Source: Nocardioides antri (GTDB taxonomy: Bacteria; Actinomycetota; Actinomycetes; Propionibacteriales; Nocardioidaceae). From it: DNA of 64,000 bases. The position numbers and the translations under genes are program-made. Below are positions 36,280 to 44,895 of this stretch, piece by piece. Location of the stretch: NCBI RefSeq assembly GCF_008373765.1, contig NZ_VUJW01000001.1, positions 558,189 to 622,188 of the forward strand, in the 5' to 3' direction. Below the pieces are notes generated by a model that was given only the letters and a program-made list of their open reading frames with translations, was not told the DNA's origin and ran no database searches. Each line of letters begins with the position of its first letter. Position 1 is the first letter of the stretch.

Positions 36280-36662
36280 GAGCTCTCGAGGCCGGCCAGG
36301 TGATCCCCGCGTGGAGCCTGCCGATGACGCCGACGACGATCGTGAGCACCGCGATCGCCACCCGGGACTGGCAGGACGTCCACCACGACCGCGACGTCGC
36401 CCAGGCGGCGGGGTCCAAGGACATCTTCATGAACATCCTGACGACCAACGGCCTGGTCGAGAAGTACGTCGCCGACTGGGTGGGCCACGACTGCGAGCTG
36501 AAGGGCATCGCGATCCGGCTGGGTGCGCCCGCGCACCCCTACGACACGCTGACGTTCAGCGGCGCCGTCGCCGAGGTCGCCGACGGTCTCGCGACCATCG
36601 AGGTCGTCGGCCGGGTCTCCCTCGGCGAGCACGTCACCGGCACGGTCAAGGTGGCGGTGTGA
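36276..36662 (+). CDS. chsH1: ChsH1, MaoC-like enoyl-CoA hydratase subunit
   Basis: 128 residues, ATGA overlap. Hotdog-fold hydratase with STAIATRDWQDVHHDRD (catalytic Asp/His region) and GSKDIFMNILTTNGLVEKYV, which follows Rv3541c closely. Together with ChsH2 it adds water to the 17-(propenoyl)-steroid CoA. Co-linear with the M. tuberculosis igr operon. Confidence 0.93.
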   Translation: MRALEAGQVIPAWSLPMTPTTIVSTAIATRDWQDVHHDRDVAQAAGSKDIFMNILTTNGLVEKYVADWVGHDCELKGIAIRLGAPAHPYDTLTFSGAVAEVADGLATIEVVGRVSLGEHVTGTVKVAV

Positions 36663-37828
36663 GCGGGCTCAGCGGCAAGGCCGCGATCGTCGGCATCGGC
36701 GCCACCGAGTTCTCCAAGGAGTCGGGGCGCTCGGAGCTTCAGCTGTCGGTCGAGGCCGTCCAGCACGCCCTGGCGGACTGCGGCCTTACGGTCGCCGACG
36801 TGGACGGCATGACGACGTTCACGATGGACACCTCGTCGGAGATCGCCGTCGCCCGCGAGCTCGGCATCCCGGAGCTGCGGTTCTTCAGCCGGATCAACTA
36901 CGGGGGCGGCGCCGCGTGCGCCACCGTGCAGCAGGCAGCGATGGCGGTCGCCACCGGGGTGGCCGACGTCGTCGTCGCCTACCGCGGGTTCAACGAGCGC
37001 TCCGGCGCACGCTTCGGGCAGGTGTCGGTGGCGGCAGCGACCCAGGTCAACACCAACGGGCTCGACAACGCGTGGACCTACCCGATGGGGCTCGGCACGC
37101 CGGCGGCGACGGTTGCCATGCAGGCACGCCGCTACATGCACGACTACGGCGCCACCTCCGAGGACTTCGGTCGGGTGGCGGTCGCGGACCGCCGGCACGC
37201 GGCGACCAACCCGAACGCGTTCTTCCACGGCAAGCCGATCACCCTCGAGGACCACCAGGCCTCGCGGATGATCGCCGACCCGCTGCACCTGCTCGACTGC
37301 TGCCAGGAGAGCGACGGTGCCGTCGCCCTGGTCGTCACGTCCGCGGAGCGGGCGCGGGACCTGGCCCAGACGCCGGCGTACGTCGCCGCCGCGGCGCAGG
37401 GGAGCGGACGCGATCAGTTCGTGATGACGTCGTACTACCGCAACGACATCGGGATCCCCGAGATGGGCGTCGTCGGCCGCGAGCTGTGGCGCCAGTCCGG
37501 GCTGGCACCGGACGACATCGCCACCGCTGTGCTCTACGACCACTTCACGCCGTACGTCCTCATGCAGCTGGAGGAGCTCGGGTTCTGCGGTCGCGGCGAG
37601 GCTCCCGACTTCGTGAGGGACGGTGCGATCGAGATCGGCGGCCGGCTGCCGATCAACACCCACGGCGGCCAGCTGGGCGAGGCCTACATCCACGGCATGA
37701 ACGGCATCGCCGAGGGCGTGCGCCAGATCCGCGGCACCTCGGTCAACCCGGTGGACGACGTCCACCACGTGCTCGTGACGGCGGGCACCGGGGTGCCGAC
37801 GAGCGGGTTGATCCTCGCCGCCTCGTAG
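36659..37828 (+). CDS. ltp2: Ltp2, thiolase-like steroid-CoA retro-aldolase
   Basis: 389 residues from GTG 36659 (GTGA overlap). Thiolase-fold protein of the lipid-transfer/aldolase type: AAIVGIGATEFSKESGRSE, NYGGGAACATVQQAAMAV, GRVAVADRRHAATNPNA, INTHGGQLGEAYIHGMNG. In M. tuberculosis Ltp2 (Rv3540c) with the ChsH2 DUF35 domain cleaves the hydroxylated side chain, releasing propionyl-CoA and the 17-keto steroid. Last gene of this five-gene operon. Confidence 0.93.
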   Translation: MSGLSGKAAIVGIGATEFSKESGRSELQLSVEAVQHALADCGLTVADVDGMTTFTMDTSSEIAVARELGIPELRFFSRINYGGGAACATVQQAAMAVATGVADVVVAYRGFNERSGARFGQVSVAAATQVNTNGLDNAWTYPMGLGTPAATVAMQARRYMHDYGATSEDFGRVAVADRRHAATNPNAFFHGKPITLEDHQASRMIADPLHLLDCCQESDGAVALVVTSAERARDLAQTPAYVAAAAQGSGRDQFVMTSYYRNDIGIPEMGVVGRELWRQSGLAPDDIATAVLYDHFTPYVLMQLEELGFCGRGEAPDFVRDGAIEIGGRLPINTHGGQLGEAYIHGMNGIAEGVRQIRGTSVNPVDDVHHVLVTAGTGVPTSGLILAAS

Positions 37829-37833
37829 CGCCG

Positions 37834-38349
37834 CTACGGACCGGCTCGGTCCTCCGGGGCGCGCCACGGGGTGACCCGGGGCCGCCAGCGCGGCACGGCG
37901 GCAGCGTAGGCGTCGTACGACGCGCCGTAGGTGCGGCGCAGCGTCGGCTCCTCGTAGACGAGGGTGAACGTCGTGGTCGCGAGCACGAAGACCGCCAGCC
38001 ACAGCCCGACCCCGACGCTGGCGAACATCACGGCCTGGCCGCCGATCGCGGCGCTGACGCCGAGGTACATCGGGTTGCGGACCCAGCGGTAGAGGCCGCC
38101 GACGACGAGCTCCTGGGTCGGCGCGACCGGTGCAGGCGTGCCGCGGCCCTCGAGGACGAACTGCGCGAACGCCGCGACCACCAGGAGCGCGCCGGCCAGC
38201 ACGATCGCCGCGCCCGTCGCTCGTGCCCACTCCGGGGCGTCGCCCTCCCACCTGGTGATCAGCCACGGGACCAGCCCGGCGGTCCCGCCCGGGGCCACGA
38301 CGAAGAACACGATGGTGCCCACCGCCGCAGGGACGCGGGAACGGGCCAT
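37834..38349 (-). CDS. Isoprenylcysteine carboxyl methyltransferase-family membrane protein
   Basis: 171 residues from ATG 38349; the minus-strand -10 TACCGT is 6 nt upstream, supporting this start over one 84 nt further out. Four to five hydrophobic segments and the family C-terminus: GGLYRWVRNPMYLGV, LVYEEPTLRRTYGASYDAYAAAVPRWRP. Such proteins methylate or modify small lipophilic acceptors; substrate unknown. Confidence 0.85.
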   Translation of the reverse strand: MARSRVPAAVGTIVFFVVAPGGTAGLVPWLITRWEGDAPEWARATGAAIVLAGALLVVAAFAQFVLEGRGTPAPVAPTQELVVGGLYRWVRNPMYLGVSAAIGGQAVMFASVGVGLWLAVFVLATTTFTLVYEEPTLRRTYGASYDAYAAAVPRWRPRVTPWRAPEDRAGP

Positions 38350-38401
38350 GGAGGAACGGTACGCCGGGGGAGCGGCGGCCGGTTGCGGCATGATGGCGCC
38401 C

Positions 38402-38674
38402 ATGGAGACCCGTGCGGTCGCCGTCACCGTCACCGGCGTGGTGCAGGGCGTGTTCTTCCGCGCTCAGTGCGCCGAGCAGGCGACGCGTCTCGGCGTGCGG
38501 GGCTGGGTGAGCAACGAGAGCGACGGGTCGGTGCGCGGGCACTTCGAGGGACCCGCCGACGCCGTCGACGAGCTGGTCGCCTGGTGCCGCGTGGGCAGCC
38601 CGCGCGCCGTGGTCGATCGGGTCGAGACCACGGAAGCCGACGTCGAGGGGTGCGACGGGTTCGACGCCCGCTGA
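38402..38674 (+). CDS. acyP: Acylphosphatase
   Basis: 90 residues, the usual family length, from ATG 38402; an in-frame ATG nine bases earlier is possible. Signature GVVQGVFFRAQCAEQA with the catalytic Arg, and GWVSNESDGSVRGHFEG with the catalytic Asn. Hydrolyses acyl phosphates in the cytoplasm. Divergent from the membrane methyltransferase gene. Confidence 0.95.
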   Translation: METRAVAVTVTGVVQGVFFRAQCAEQATRLGVRGWVSNESDGSVRGHFEGPADAVDELVAWCRVGSPRAVVDRVETTEADVEGCDGFDAR

Positions 38675-38685
38675 CAGTTGCGGGG

Positions 38686-39186
38686 TCAGTCGGCCGAGTC
38701 GACCCAGTGGTTGTCGTGCTCGGCCATGAAGGCGTCATACTCCTCCTTCGACCACTCCTCGCCCCGCGCCAGCCGGGCGAGACCCTCGAAGTACTGCTCG
38801 CGGGGTGCGCCCGGCGCGAAGTGCAGCAGCATCGACGCCTCGGCGCCCGACTCGTTGCGGAAGCCGTGCAGCCCGCCCGGCGGCACATGGAGGAAGTCGC
38901 CGGGTCGCGCCGTCACCCACTCGCGGCCGTCGTACACCTTGACCTCGCCGGTGAGGATGTAGAACGACTCCGCGATCGTGCGGTGGAAGTGAGCGCCCGG
39001 CCCGCTGACCGCGTCCGAGAACTCCCACTTGTAGAGCCCGAACAGCCCCGCTGTCGTCGCACCGGTGGCGAGGTAGCTGACGCGGTTGCCGTTCGGGTAG
39101 ACGAGCTCGGGCGGTTGGTGGCCGGGCCGGACGTGCGCCGAGACCTCGCCTGTGTCGCCTTCGTAGAGTCGCGGGGGATAGGACAT
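38686..39186 (-). CDS. Cupin-domain protein
   Basis: 166 residues from ATG 39186; minus-strand -10 TACGGT is 7 nt upstream. One cupin domain with metal ligands in GAHFHRTIAESFYILTGE and the second-motif His in VPPGGLHGFRN. The C-terminal helix is acidic (EEWSKEEYDAFMAEHDN). Function not predictable beyond metal binding; convergent with acyP. Confidence 0.85.
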   Translation of the reverse strand: MSYPPRLYEGDTGEVSAHVRPGHQPPELVYPNGNRVSYLATGATTAGLFGLYKWEFSDAVSGPGAHFHRTIAESFYILTGEVKVYDGREWVTARPGDFLHVPPGGLHGFRNESGAEASMLLHFAPGAPREQYFEGLARLARGEEWSKEEYDAFMAEHDNHWVDSAD

Positions 39187-39340
39187 GGGGGCAACCGTAC
39201 GTTCCGCTGGGAGCGCGTCGCCTTCGGTATTTCGCGCCGTGGGTGGCGGTGCCGGGAGGTCGCTCCGGGCCAAGAGCGGGGTTCCCGCCACCGGTCTGCC
39301 GGGGACCGGATCGGTTCCTGGGATGGGTGACGGGGTTGGT

Positions 39341-39382
39341 GGTTGAGGGGTGGGGCGCGCTAGCGCCGAGCCTCGAATCCAC
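39341..39382. repeat. Inverted single copy of the 13E12-flanking repeat
   Basis: The sequence GGTTGAGGGGTGGGGCGCGC followed by TAGCGCCGAGCCTCGA is the reverse complement, with few mismatches, of part of each unit of the array at 40943-41647. It lies just beyond the 3' end of the HNH gene, so that gene is bracketed by inverted copies. Confidence 0.8.
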
Positions 39383-39433
39383 CTCTGGGCATGCCGACGG
39401 CCCCGCACGTTGGCGGGGTGTGGGGCGGGGTCG

Positions 39434-40777
39434 CTATTCGTCGGGCGGAGACGAGCTGAGGTCGTGGGTGCCGGTGGGGTCGACCAGCCATTGTCCGGTG
39501 GGTCCGGTCCACAGGTAGGTGCCCGGGGTGAGCATCCGGTAGGTCATTCGGCCGGCGGTCTTCAACCGGTGGTGGCCGCGGCACAGTGGGGCGAGGTTGC
39601 AGGGGCAGGTCGCGCCGCCGTTGGCGTGGGCTCGGGTGTGGTCGAGGTCGCAGCGTGAGGTCCGGTCGGTCGGGCTTGTCGAGATCGTGCAGTGGGGGAA
39701 GACGCAGTGGTGGTCGCGCAGGGTGACCTGGCGGCGGATCCGGTCGGGGATCTCGTAGGAGTCGACGGGCTGGTGGCCGGCCAGGTCGAGGACCGGGCGG
39801 ACGATCACGGTCGTGCCGGGTGTGCCCGTCCATTCGCGGATCTGCTCGGCGGAGATCGGGGTGCGGGTGTTTGCGAACCGGCCGACGTTGGTGGTCGAGC
39901 TTGTCGAGACCTCGGTCGCTGAGAGGTGGAGGACGAGCTCGACCTTGCGACCGGGGACGGTGCGGGTTGTCTCCCCGGTGTCGGGGTCGGGGATCTGGAG
40001 GTCCAAGGCGAGGTCGTGGCGGGCGAGTTCACCGGCCGCGATGGAGCGGCGGATGTCGAGGGTCTCGTGGCAGCCGAGCTGGCCGAGGACCTTGGCCCGG
40101 CGGGCGATCGCGTGCTCGAGGTCGAGGGCGTCGGCGGCGTCGAGCAGACCGGAGACGTGGGCGACGCCCTCGTAGCCGACCTGGGCCAGGTCGATGTCGA
40201 AGTGCCGGTGGTCCTGCGCCTTCCGGCGCTTCTCCTCGGCGGCGTCGGGGTCGAACCGGGCCAGGGCTTCCTCGACCAGCCGGTCGACCTGGGCCCAGGT
40301 GATCCCGTGCGCGAACGGGGCGAGGTGGCGGTCCACGAACCCAACGGCGTCTTCGGGGAGGGTGCGGGTGGTGTCGGCGATCCGGAGCGCTTTCCACACC
40401 GGCACCCGACCCTCCAGCACCCGGGCCCAGGTCTTCGGCAGCCGGTAGGCGAGCTCGACGACCTGTCCGACGTAGGACCGCCCGGAGTCCAAGGACCGGC
40501 CGAGGAGCGCGGCGAGCTCCATGACCGCGAAGTCACTGATCAACGGCGCACCGGGGCCGGCGACCGGAAGCCCCGTGTCCAGGCCACGCTCGGTCAACGT
40601 CGACGCCTCACCGGACACCTCGTCCACGACGTGCTCGCCGGCCCATTCGGCGATCGCACGGACGGTGGCGATCTCCCGCTCCGCGATAACGGTGCGGTGG
40701 GCGCGGATCTCGGCCAGCAGCTCCTGCGACCGCGAGGCGTCGGCCGGGTGGAGGAGTGGTGTGGTTCCGAGATCCAT
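39434..40777 (-). mobile_element. 13E12-family HNH endonuclease gene (DUF222-HNH)
   Basis: 447 residues from ATG 40777. DUF222 N-terminal part (LLAEIRAHRTVIAEREIA; GRSYVGQVVELAYRLPKTW) and a C-terminal HNH nuclease: FPHC, CDLDHTRAHANGG, CPCNLAPLCRGHHRLKT. This is the 13E12 repeat family, multi-copy in actinobacteria and considered mobile. A perfect copy of the dispersed 22-nt repeat is inserted in frame (TEVSTSSTTNVG). Flanking inverted/tandem repeats support an element of about 2.3 kb (39341-41647). Confidence 0.88.
39890..39911 (-). repeat. Dispersed repeat copy inside the 13E12/HNH gene
   Basis: GGTGGTCGAGCTTGTCGAGA plus CC, the exact reverse complement of the consensus; encodes VSTSSTT in frame on the minus strand. 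Confidence 0.88.
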
Positions 40778-40942
40778 GACGCCTATTCAACCGCCGCGAA
40801 CCGACATCTCCATGCGCCCGGAACCCCGCCTGTGGACAGCTGATCCGCTGGCCGCGACCTGTGCACGACTAGTGGCCTCCCCCCACCACCCGTAAGCCCG
40901 GAAGCCACCGCAACCCACCGTCCTCCACGTCGGCTCCGCCAC

Positions 40943-41647
40943 CACAGCGAGCACCTCAGGCCTCCCGCAGCCTGGGCAGGCGCGCGACCGAGTGCCGCAA
41001 CCACGACGGCGCGCCACACCGTTCTTCAAGAATCCAGAACCCGCCGCCCGACGACGGCGGTCGCGCTTGCCGGACACCGCGTCGCGACCAGAGCCAGGTG
41101 GTTTCGAGGCTCGGCGCTGGCGCGCCTCACACCTCAACCACCGGCCGCCCGGCAAACCACCCCTCAAGCCATCCCGTATACGCAACCACAGCGAGCACCC
41201 CAGGCCTCCCGCAGCCTGGGCAGGCGCGCGCCCAAGTGCCGCAACCAACGACGGCGCGCCACCACCGTTCTTCAAGAATCCAGAACCCGCCGTCCGACGA
41301 CGGCGGTCGCGCTTGCCGGACACCGCGTCGCGACCAGAGCCAGGTGGTTTCGAGGCTCGGCGCTGGCGCGCCTCGCACCTCAACCACCGGCCGCCCGGCA
41401 AACCACCGGAACCACCCGTCAAGCCATCCGTATGCGCAACCACAGCGAGCACCCCAGGCCTCCCGCAGCCTGGGCAGGCGCGACCAAGTGCCGCAACCAA
41501 CGACGGCGCGCCACCACCGTTCTTCAAGAATCCAGAACCCGCCGTCCGACGACGGCGGTCGCGCTTGCCGGACACCCGGCCGCGACCAGAGCCAGGGTGG
41601 TTTCGAGGCTCGGCGCTGGCGCGCCCCGAACCTCAACCACCGGCCGC
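40943..41647. repeat. Three tandem imperfect repeats (about 244, 254 and 207 bp)
   Basis: Units start at 40943, 41187 and 41441 with CACAGCGAGCACC and continue through CGTTCTTCAAGAATCCAGAA, a hairpin CCGCCGTC-CGAC-GACGGCGG (imperfect in unit 1), CCGGACAC, GTTTCGAGGCTCGGCGCTGG and CCTCAACCACCGGCCGC. Units 1 and 2 also share CGCAAC at the end. Open frames cross the array on both strands because of its composition, but none looks like a protein. It fills the 939-bp gap between the HNH gene and 41717; bases 40778-40942 hold nothing recognisable. Confidence 0.93.
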
Positions 41648-41716
41648 GTCCGCCGGCCGACCAGGGACGCCGCGGCCGCCGCGCACCGGGTTGCGCCGCG
41701 TCGTACCCTGCTCCGA

Positions 41717-42217
41717 GTGAACAGCGAGCGACCCGACACGACCGCGTCGGAGCGGAAGACCCTCGTCGACCTGTTGGCCGACAACCGAGCGGAGATCCTC
41801 CGGCTGTTGGACGGCGTGACGGAGGAGGAGGCGCGGCGGAGCCTGGTGCCGTCGCTGACCACGCTGCTGGGGCTGGTGAAGCACGCGGCCTTCGCCGAGC
41901 AGGTGTGGTTCCACGTCACGCTGACCGGCCGGACCCGCGCCGAGGTGGGCGTGCCGAACGACATCGACGACAGCTTCCGGCTTGCACCGGACGACACGAT
42001 CGCGTCGGTGAGCGAGAGCTTCCGGCAGGTGTGCGCCGAGTCCGACCGACTGGCGTTCGACCACGACCTCGAGGACACGGGGACCCATCACCGGCTGGGG
42101 CCGGTGAACCTGCGCTGGATGTATGTCCACATGATCGAGGAGCTCGCCCGGCACGCCGGCCACGGCGACATCCTGCGCGAGCAGATCATCGCTGCCCGCG
42201 ACGCCAAAGCAGGCTAG
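41717..42217 (+). CDS. DinB/DUF664-family protein
   Basis: 166 residues from GTG 41717; -10 TACCCT lies 7 nt upstream, so it is probably leaderless. Four-helix DinB-like bundle with LVDLLADNRAEILRLLDGVTE split across the first helices, LLGLVKHAAFAEQVWF (metal His) and MYVHMIEELARHAGHGDILRE (metal His pair), typical of DUF664. These may be thiol-dependent transferases or hydrolases; role unknown. Its stop shares CTAG with the convergent gene. Confidence 0.85.
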   Translation: MNSERPDTTASERKTLVDLLADNRAEILRLLDGVTEEEARRSLVPSLTTLLGLVKHAAFAEQVWFHVTLTGRTRAEVGVPNDIDDSFRLAPDDTIASVSESFRQVCAESDRLAFDHDLEDTGTHHRLGPVNLRWMYVHMIEELARHAGHGDILREQIIAARDAKAG

Positions 42218-43191
42218 GCCGAGAGCGACGCGACGATCTCCGCAGCCGGGAGCAGGCGGTCGATGCGGGTGACCGTCTCGCCGGCGTAGAGCGGCCCGGC
42301 GCGAACGAGGCTGGCGGGACGGTCGTCCGTCGCGGTCTGCGGGGTGAGCAGCCGGCTCTCCGGGCGCTGGCGAGCGACGAGGCGCGCCTGGACGGCGGCA
42401 GGGATGTGGCGCGCGCCGACCCCGCTCATCCGGTTCACCACCCGGTTCGTCCACGGCGCCTCACCGTCGGCGCCGAGGTGGCGCTCCGTGGCCTCGTTCG
42501 GTACGACGCGGTGCGCCGCCGGCCAGCCGAGACCGAACAGGCCGGTCAGGATCGTCCGGTCGGCCTCGAGCAGCCGTTGCTTGTACTGCGGATGGGCGTG
42601 GCTCTCCTCGGACAGGAGGAACCGGGTGCCTGCGACCGCGGCTTCCGCGCCTGCGTCGAGAGCCCGGTCGACGTCCGTCCTCGTCGCGATGTCGCCGGCG
42701 AGCAGCAGGGGGAAGCCGCTCGGCAGGGCAGTCCTGACCTGCTCGAGCAGCTGGAGTGCCGGCGTCGTGCCGCGGACGTGGCCGCCGGCCTCGATGCCCT
42801 GGACGATCACGGCGTCGGCGCCGGCGGCGTGGGCGGCACGGGCTTCCTCGACCGAGCCCGCCTGGTGCATCCAGACGCCGGGGGTACGCCGCTGCGGCCG
42901 GCCCCAGAACGTGACGACGACGTCGGCTCGGGCCGCCGCTGCGAACCAGCTGGGCTGCGCGAACGGCAGCAGCACGTTGACGGCGATCGGCCGGTCGGTC
43001 AGGGCCCGTACCGCGGCCAGCTCCCGCCGGATCGCCGCGGGCCCGCTGACGGCGATCGTGCCGAGCCCGCCGGCCTCCGAGACCGCCGCGGCCAGCTCGT
43101 GCCGGCTGATGCCGCCACCCATTCCGGCTTGGACGACGGGCTTGTCCACGCGCAGGCGCTCGAGGATGGACACACGGCGATGATCTCCCAT
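42214..43191 (-). CDS. Nitronate monooxygenase-family flavoprotein
   Basis: 325 residues. TIM-barrel NMO features: PVVQAGMGGGISRHELAAAV at the N-terminus (FMN-binding Gly loop), GADAVIVQGIEAGGHVRG with the catalytic His, PLLLAGDIATRTDVDRAL and AGTRFLLSEES. Oxidises nitronates or acts as an enoyl/nitroalkane flavoenzyme. Divergent from the MOSC gene; shares a CTAG stop with the DinB gene. Confidence 0.9.
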   Translation of the reverse strand: MGDHRRVSILERLRVDKPVVQAGMGGGISRHELAAAVSEAGGLGTIAVSGPAAIRRELAAVRALTDRPIAVNVLLPFAQPSWFAAAARADVVVTFWGRPQRRTPGVWMHQAGSVEEARAAHAAGADAVIVQGIEAGGHVRGTTPALQLLEQVRTALPSGFPLLLAGDIATRTDVDRALDAGAEAAVAGTRFLLSEESHAHPQYKQRLLEADRTILTGLFGLGWPAAHRVVPNEATERHLGADGEAPWTNRVVNRMSGVGARHIPAAVQARLVARQRPESRLLTPQTATDDRPASLVRAGPLYAGETVTRIDRLLPAAEIVASLSA

Positions 43192-43235
43192 GACCGGTCC
43201 TGCGGACCCGACCGGCCACCCGCGACAATGATCTG

Positions 43236-43670
43236 GTGACTCCGACCGTCATCGCGATCCACGTCGCCAAGGCCCGTCGGCTGCCGATGCAGGCGAGGGA
43301 GCAGGTCGAGATCGAGGCGGGCAAGGGGATCGTGGGGGACCGCCACCACGGCACCCGGCACCGCCACGTGACGGTGCAGAGCCGGGAGAGCCTGGACGAG
43401 GCGGCCGCGGTGTTCGGCCAGGTGGTGCCGTCGCACCTGACCCGGCGCAACATCACGGTCAGCCACGGCGTGGTCCCGCGCGACCCGGGCGCGCTTCTGC
43501 GGGTCGGTGACGTGCTCCTCGAGGCGGTGCGGATCGCGGCGCCGTGCAAGCTGCTCGACGACACGATCGGAGACGGTGCGCAGGAGGCGCTCCGGCGCCG
43601 GGCCGGCACGGTGTTCCGCGTCCTCGAGGGCGGCTCGATCGCGGTGGGCGACGAGGTGCGGTCAGGTTGA
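43236..43670 (+). CDS. MOSC-domain protein
   Basis: 144 residues from GTG 43236. MOSC beta-barrel: EIEAGKGIVGDRHHGTRHRH, LTRRNITVSHG and the conserved Cys in AAPCKLLDD that binds molybdenum/sulfur carriers in this family. Acts in sulfur or Mo-cofactor-related chemistry; partner not evident. Its 3' end overlaps the convergent gene by 9 nt. Confidence 0.9.
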   Translation: MTPTVIAIHVAKARRLPMQAREQVEIEAGKGIVGDRHHGTRHRHVTVQSRESLDEAAAVFGQVVPSHLTRRNITVSHGVVPRDPGALLRVGDVLLEAVRIAAPCKLLDDTIGDGAQEALRRRAGTVFRVLEGGSIAVGDEVRSG

Positions 43671-44864
43671 CGCCCGGCCCAGCACGTACGCCCGCTCGGT
43701 GCTCTCGCCGCGTGCGGTGACCGGCGCCCGGCGGTACCACTCCACGTCGACGAGCCCCGCGCGCTCGAAGAGCGTGGCCACCGCGGCGGGCTCCTGGAGG
43801 ACGAAGTCCAGGTCGACCTGCTCGTCGAACCAGTCGTCGCGGTGCACCAGCCCGTTGCCCGCGTGACCTGCGTAGACCAGCCAGCCACCGGGCCGCAGCG
43901 GGCGCACGAGAGCCGCCAGGATCTCGGGCATCTCGGCGGGGGTGGTGTGGACGAGGGAGTACCACGCGAGCACGGCGCCCCAGCCATCCGCGGCCGGCGG
44001 GCGCATCAGGCGGCGCAGGTCGCCGACGTCGTACGACGCCTGCGGGAACCGCGCCCGGGCCTGCTCGACCATCCCCGGCGCCACGTCGATCCCAGTCGCC
44101 CTGGCTCCACGGTCGGCCAGGTAGGCGGTCACGTGTCCCGGGCCACTGCCCACCTCGACCACCGGAGCGCCGGCGGCGAGCTCGAGGACGCGGTCGAGGA
44201 CCCAGCGCTCGAAGGGCAAAGCGTCGAGCTCGTCGACGAGTGCGTCGGCGTACGCCCCCGCGACGCGGTGGTACGACGACCGCACCCGCTCGTCGCGCGT
44301 GGCGAGGTCGATCGCGGGCACTGCCGGGGCGGGCGTGGCGGCGGCCTCCTCGACGACCGGCGGTGCACCCAGCAGGTGGACCCAGCGCGGGTCCCGCTCG
44401 CCCGCCCGGCGCGGCAGCACCCGCACCAGCGGCTCCGGCGCAGCCGCCATCCGCTCGAGCGTCTCCTCCACGTCCCGCCGGTCGGGGAACGCGTGCAGCC
44501 GCTCGGTGCGCGCCCTCAGCTCGCCGGCGGCCTGCGGCCCCCGGAGGAGCAGCACGGTGAGGAGCGCCCGCTCGTCCTCGGCGAGGTCGAGGAGCTCCGC
44601 GAGCACCTGGTGGTACTTCAGCGTCCGCGGCCCGCGATCGGCCCACACGATCCGCACCAGCCCGCGTTCCTTGAGGTCGCGGCAGGACTTCTCGACCAGC
44701 TCCTCGTCGTACGACACCACCGGGTCGCGGCTCGACGTCTGGTTGCAGGCGGTGCGGAGGGCGTTCAGCGTCATCGGGTACGACGCCGGCACTGTCCGCT
44801 CCTTCTCGAGGAGGCAGCCCAGGATCCGCTGGTCGACGGCGCTCAGGACAGGGAGTTCGGCCAC
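43662..44864 (-). CDS. YceH-like (DUF480) domain fused to a class I methyltransferase
   Basis: 400 residues from GTG 44864; minus-strand -10 TAGGGT is 6 nt upstream. Residues 1 to about 165 are a DUF480/YceH winged-helix pair (LEKERTVPASYPMTLNAL, ACNQTSSRDPVVSYDE, RGPQAAGELRARTERLH). After an Ala/Pro linker (about 170-185), residues about 195-395 are a SAM methyltransferase (VVEVGSGPGHVTAYLADRG, GIDVAPGMVEQAR, ILAALVRPLRPGGWLVYA). YceH normally stands alone; the fusion suggests a regulator or RNA/DNA-binding domain coupled to methylation. Confidence 0.88.
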   Translation of the reverse strand: MAELPVLSAVDQRILGCLLEKERTVPASYPMTLNALRTACNQTSSRDPVVSYDEELVEKSCRDLKERGLVRIVWADRGPRTLKYHQVLAELLDLAEDERALLTVLLLRGPQAAGELRARTERLHAFPDRRDVEETLERMAAAPEPLVRVLPRRAGERDPRWVHLLGAPPVVEEAAATPAPAVPAIDLATRDERVRSSYHRVAGAYADALVDELDALPFERWVLDRVLELAAGAPVVEVGSGPGHVTAYLADRGARATGIDVAPGMVEQARARFPQASYDVGDLRRLMRPPAADGWGAVLAWYSLVHTTPAEMPEILAALVRPLRPGGWLVYAGHAGNGLVHRDDWFDEQVDLDFVLQEPAAVATLFERAGLVDVEWYRRAPVTARGESTERAYVLGRAST

Positions 44865-44895
44865 GGCAGGACCCTAGACCCCGGCCGGTCGGACC

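Noticed and set aside
38610-38630. Resemblance of the acylphosphatase 3' end to the dispersed repeat
   Set aside because: Several mismatches, and the encoded residues (VVDRVETTEADVEG) are what the acylphosphatase family has there.
40787-41575. Open frame of 262 residues on the minus strand with repeated peptide blocks
   Set aside because: It merely reads through the tandem DNA repeats; several other frames are open there too, and unit lengths are not all multiples of three.
40943-41647. CRISPR array
   Set aside because: Units are over 200 bp, without short repeats and spacers, and no cas genes are near.
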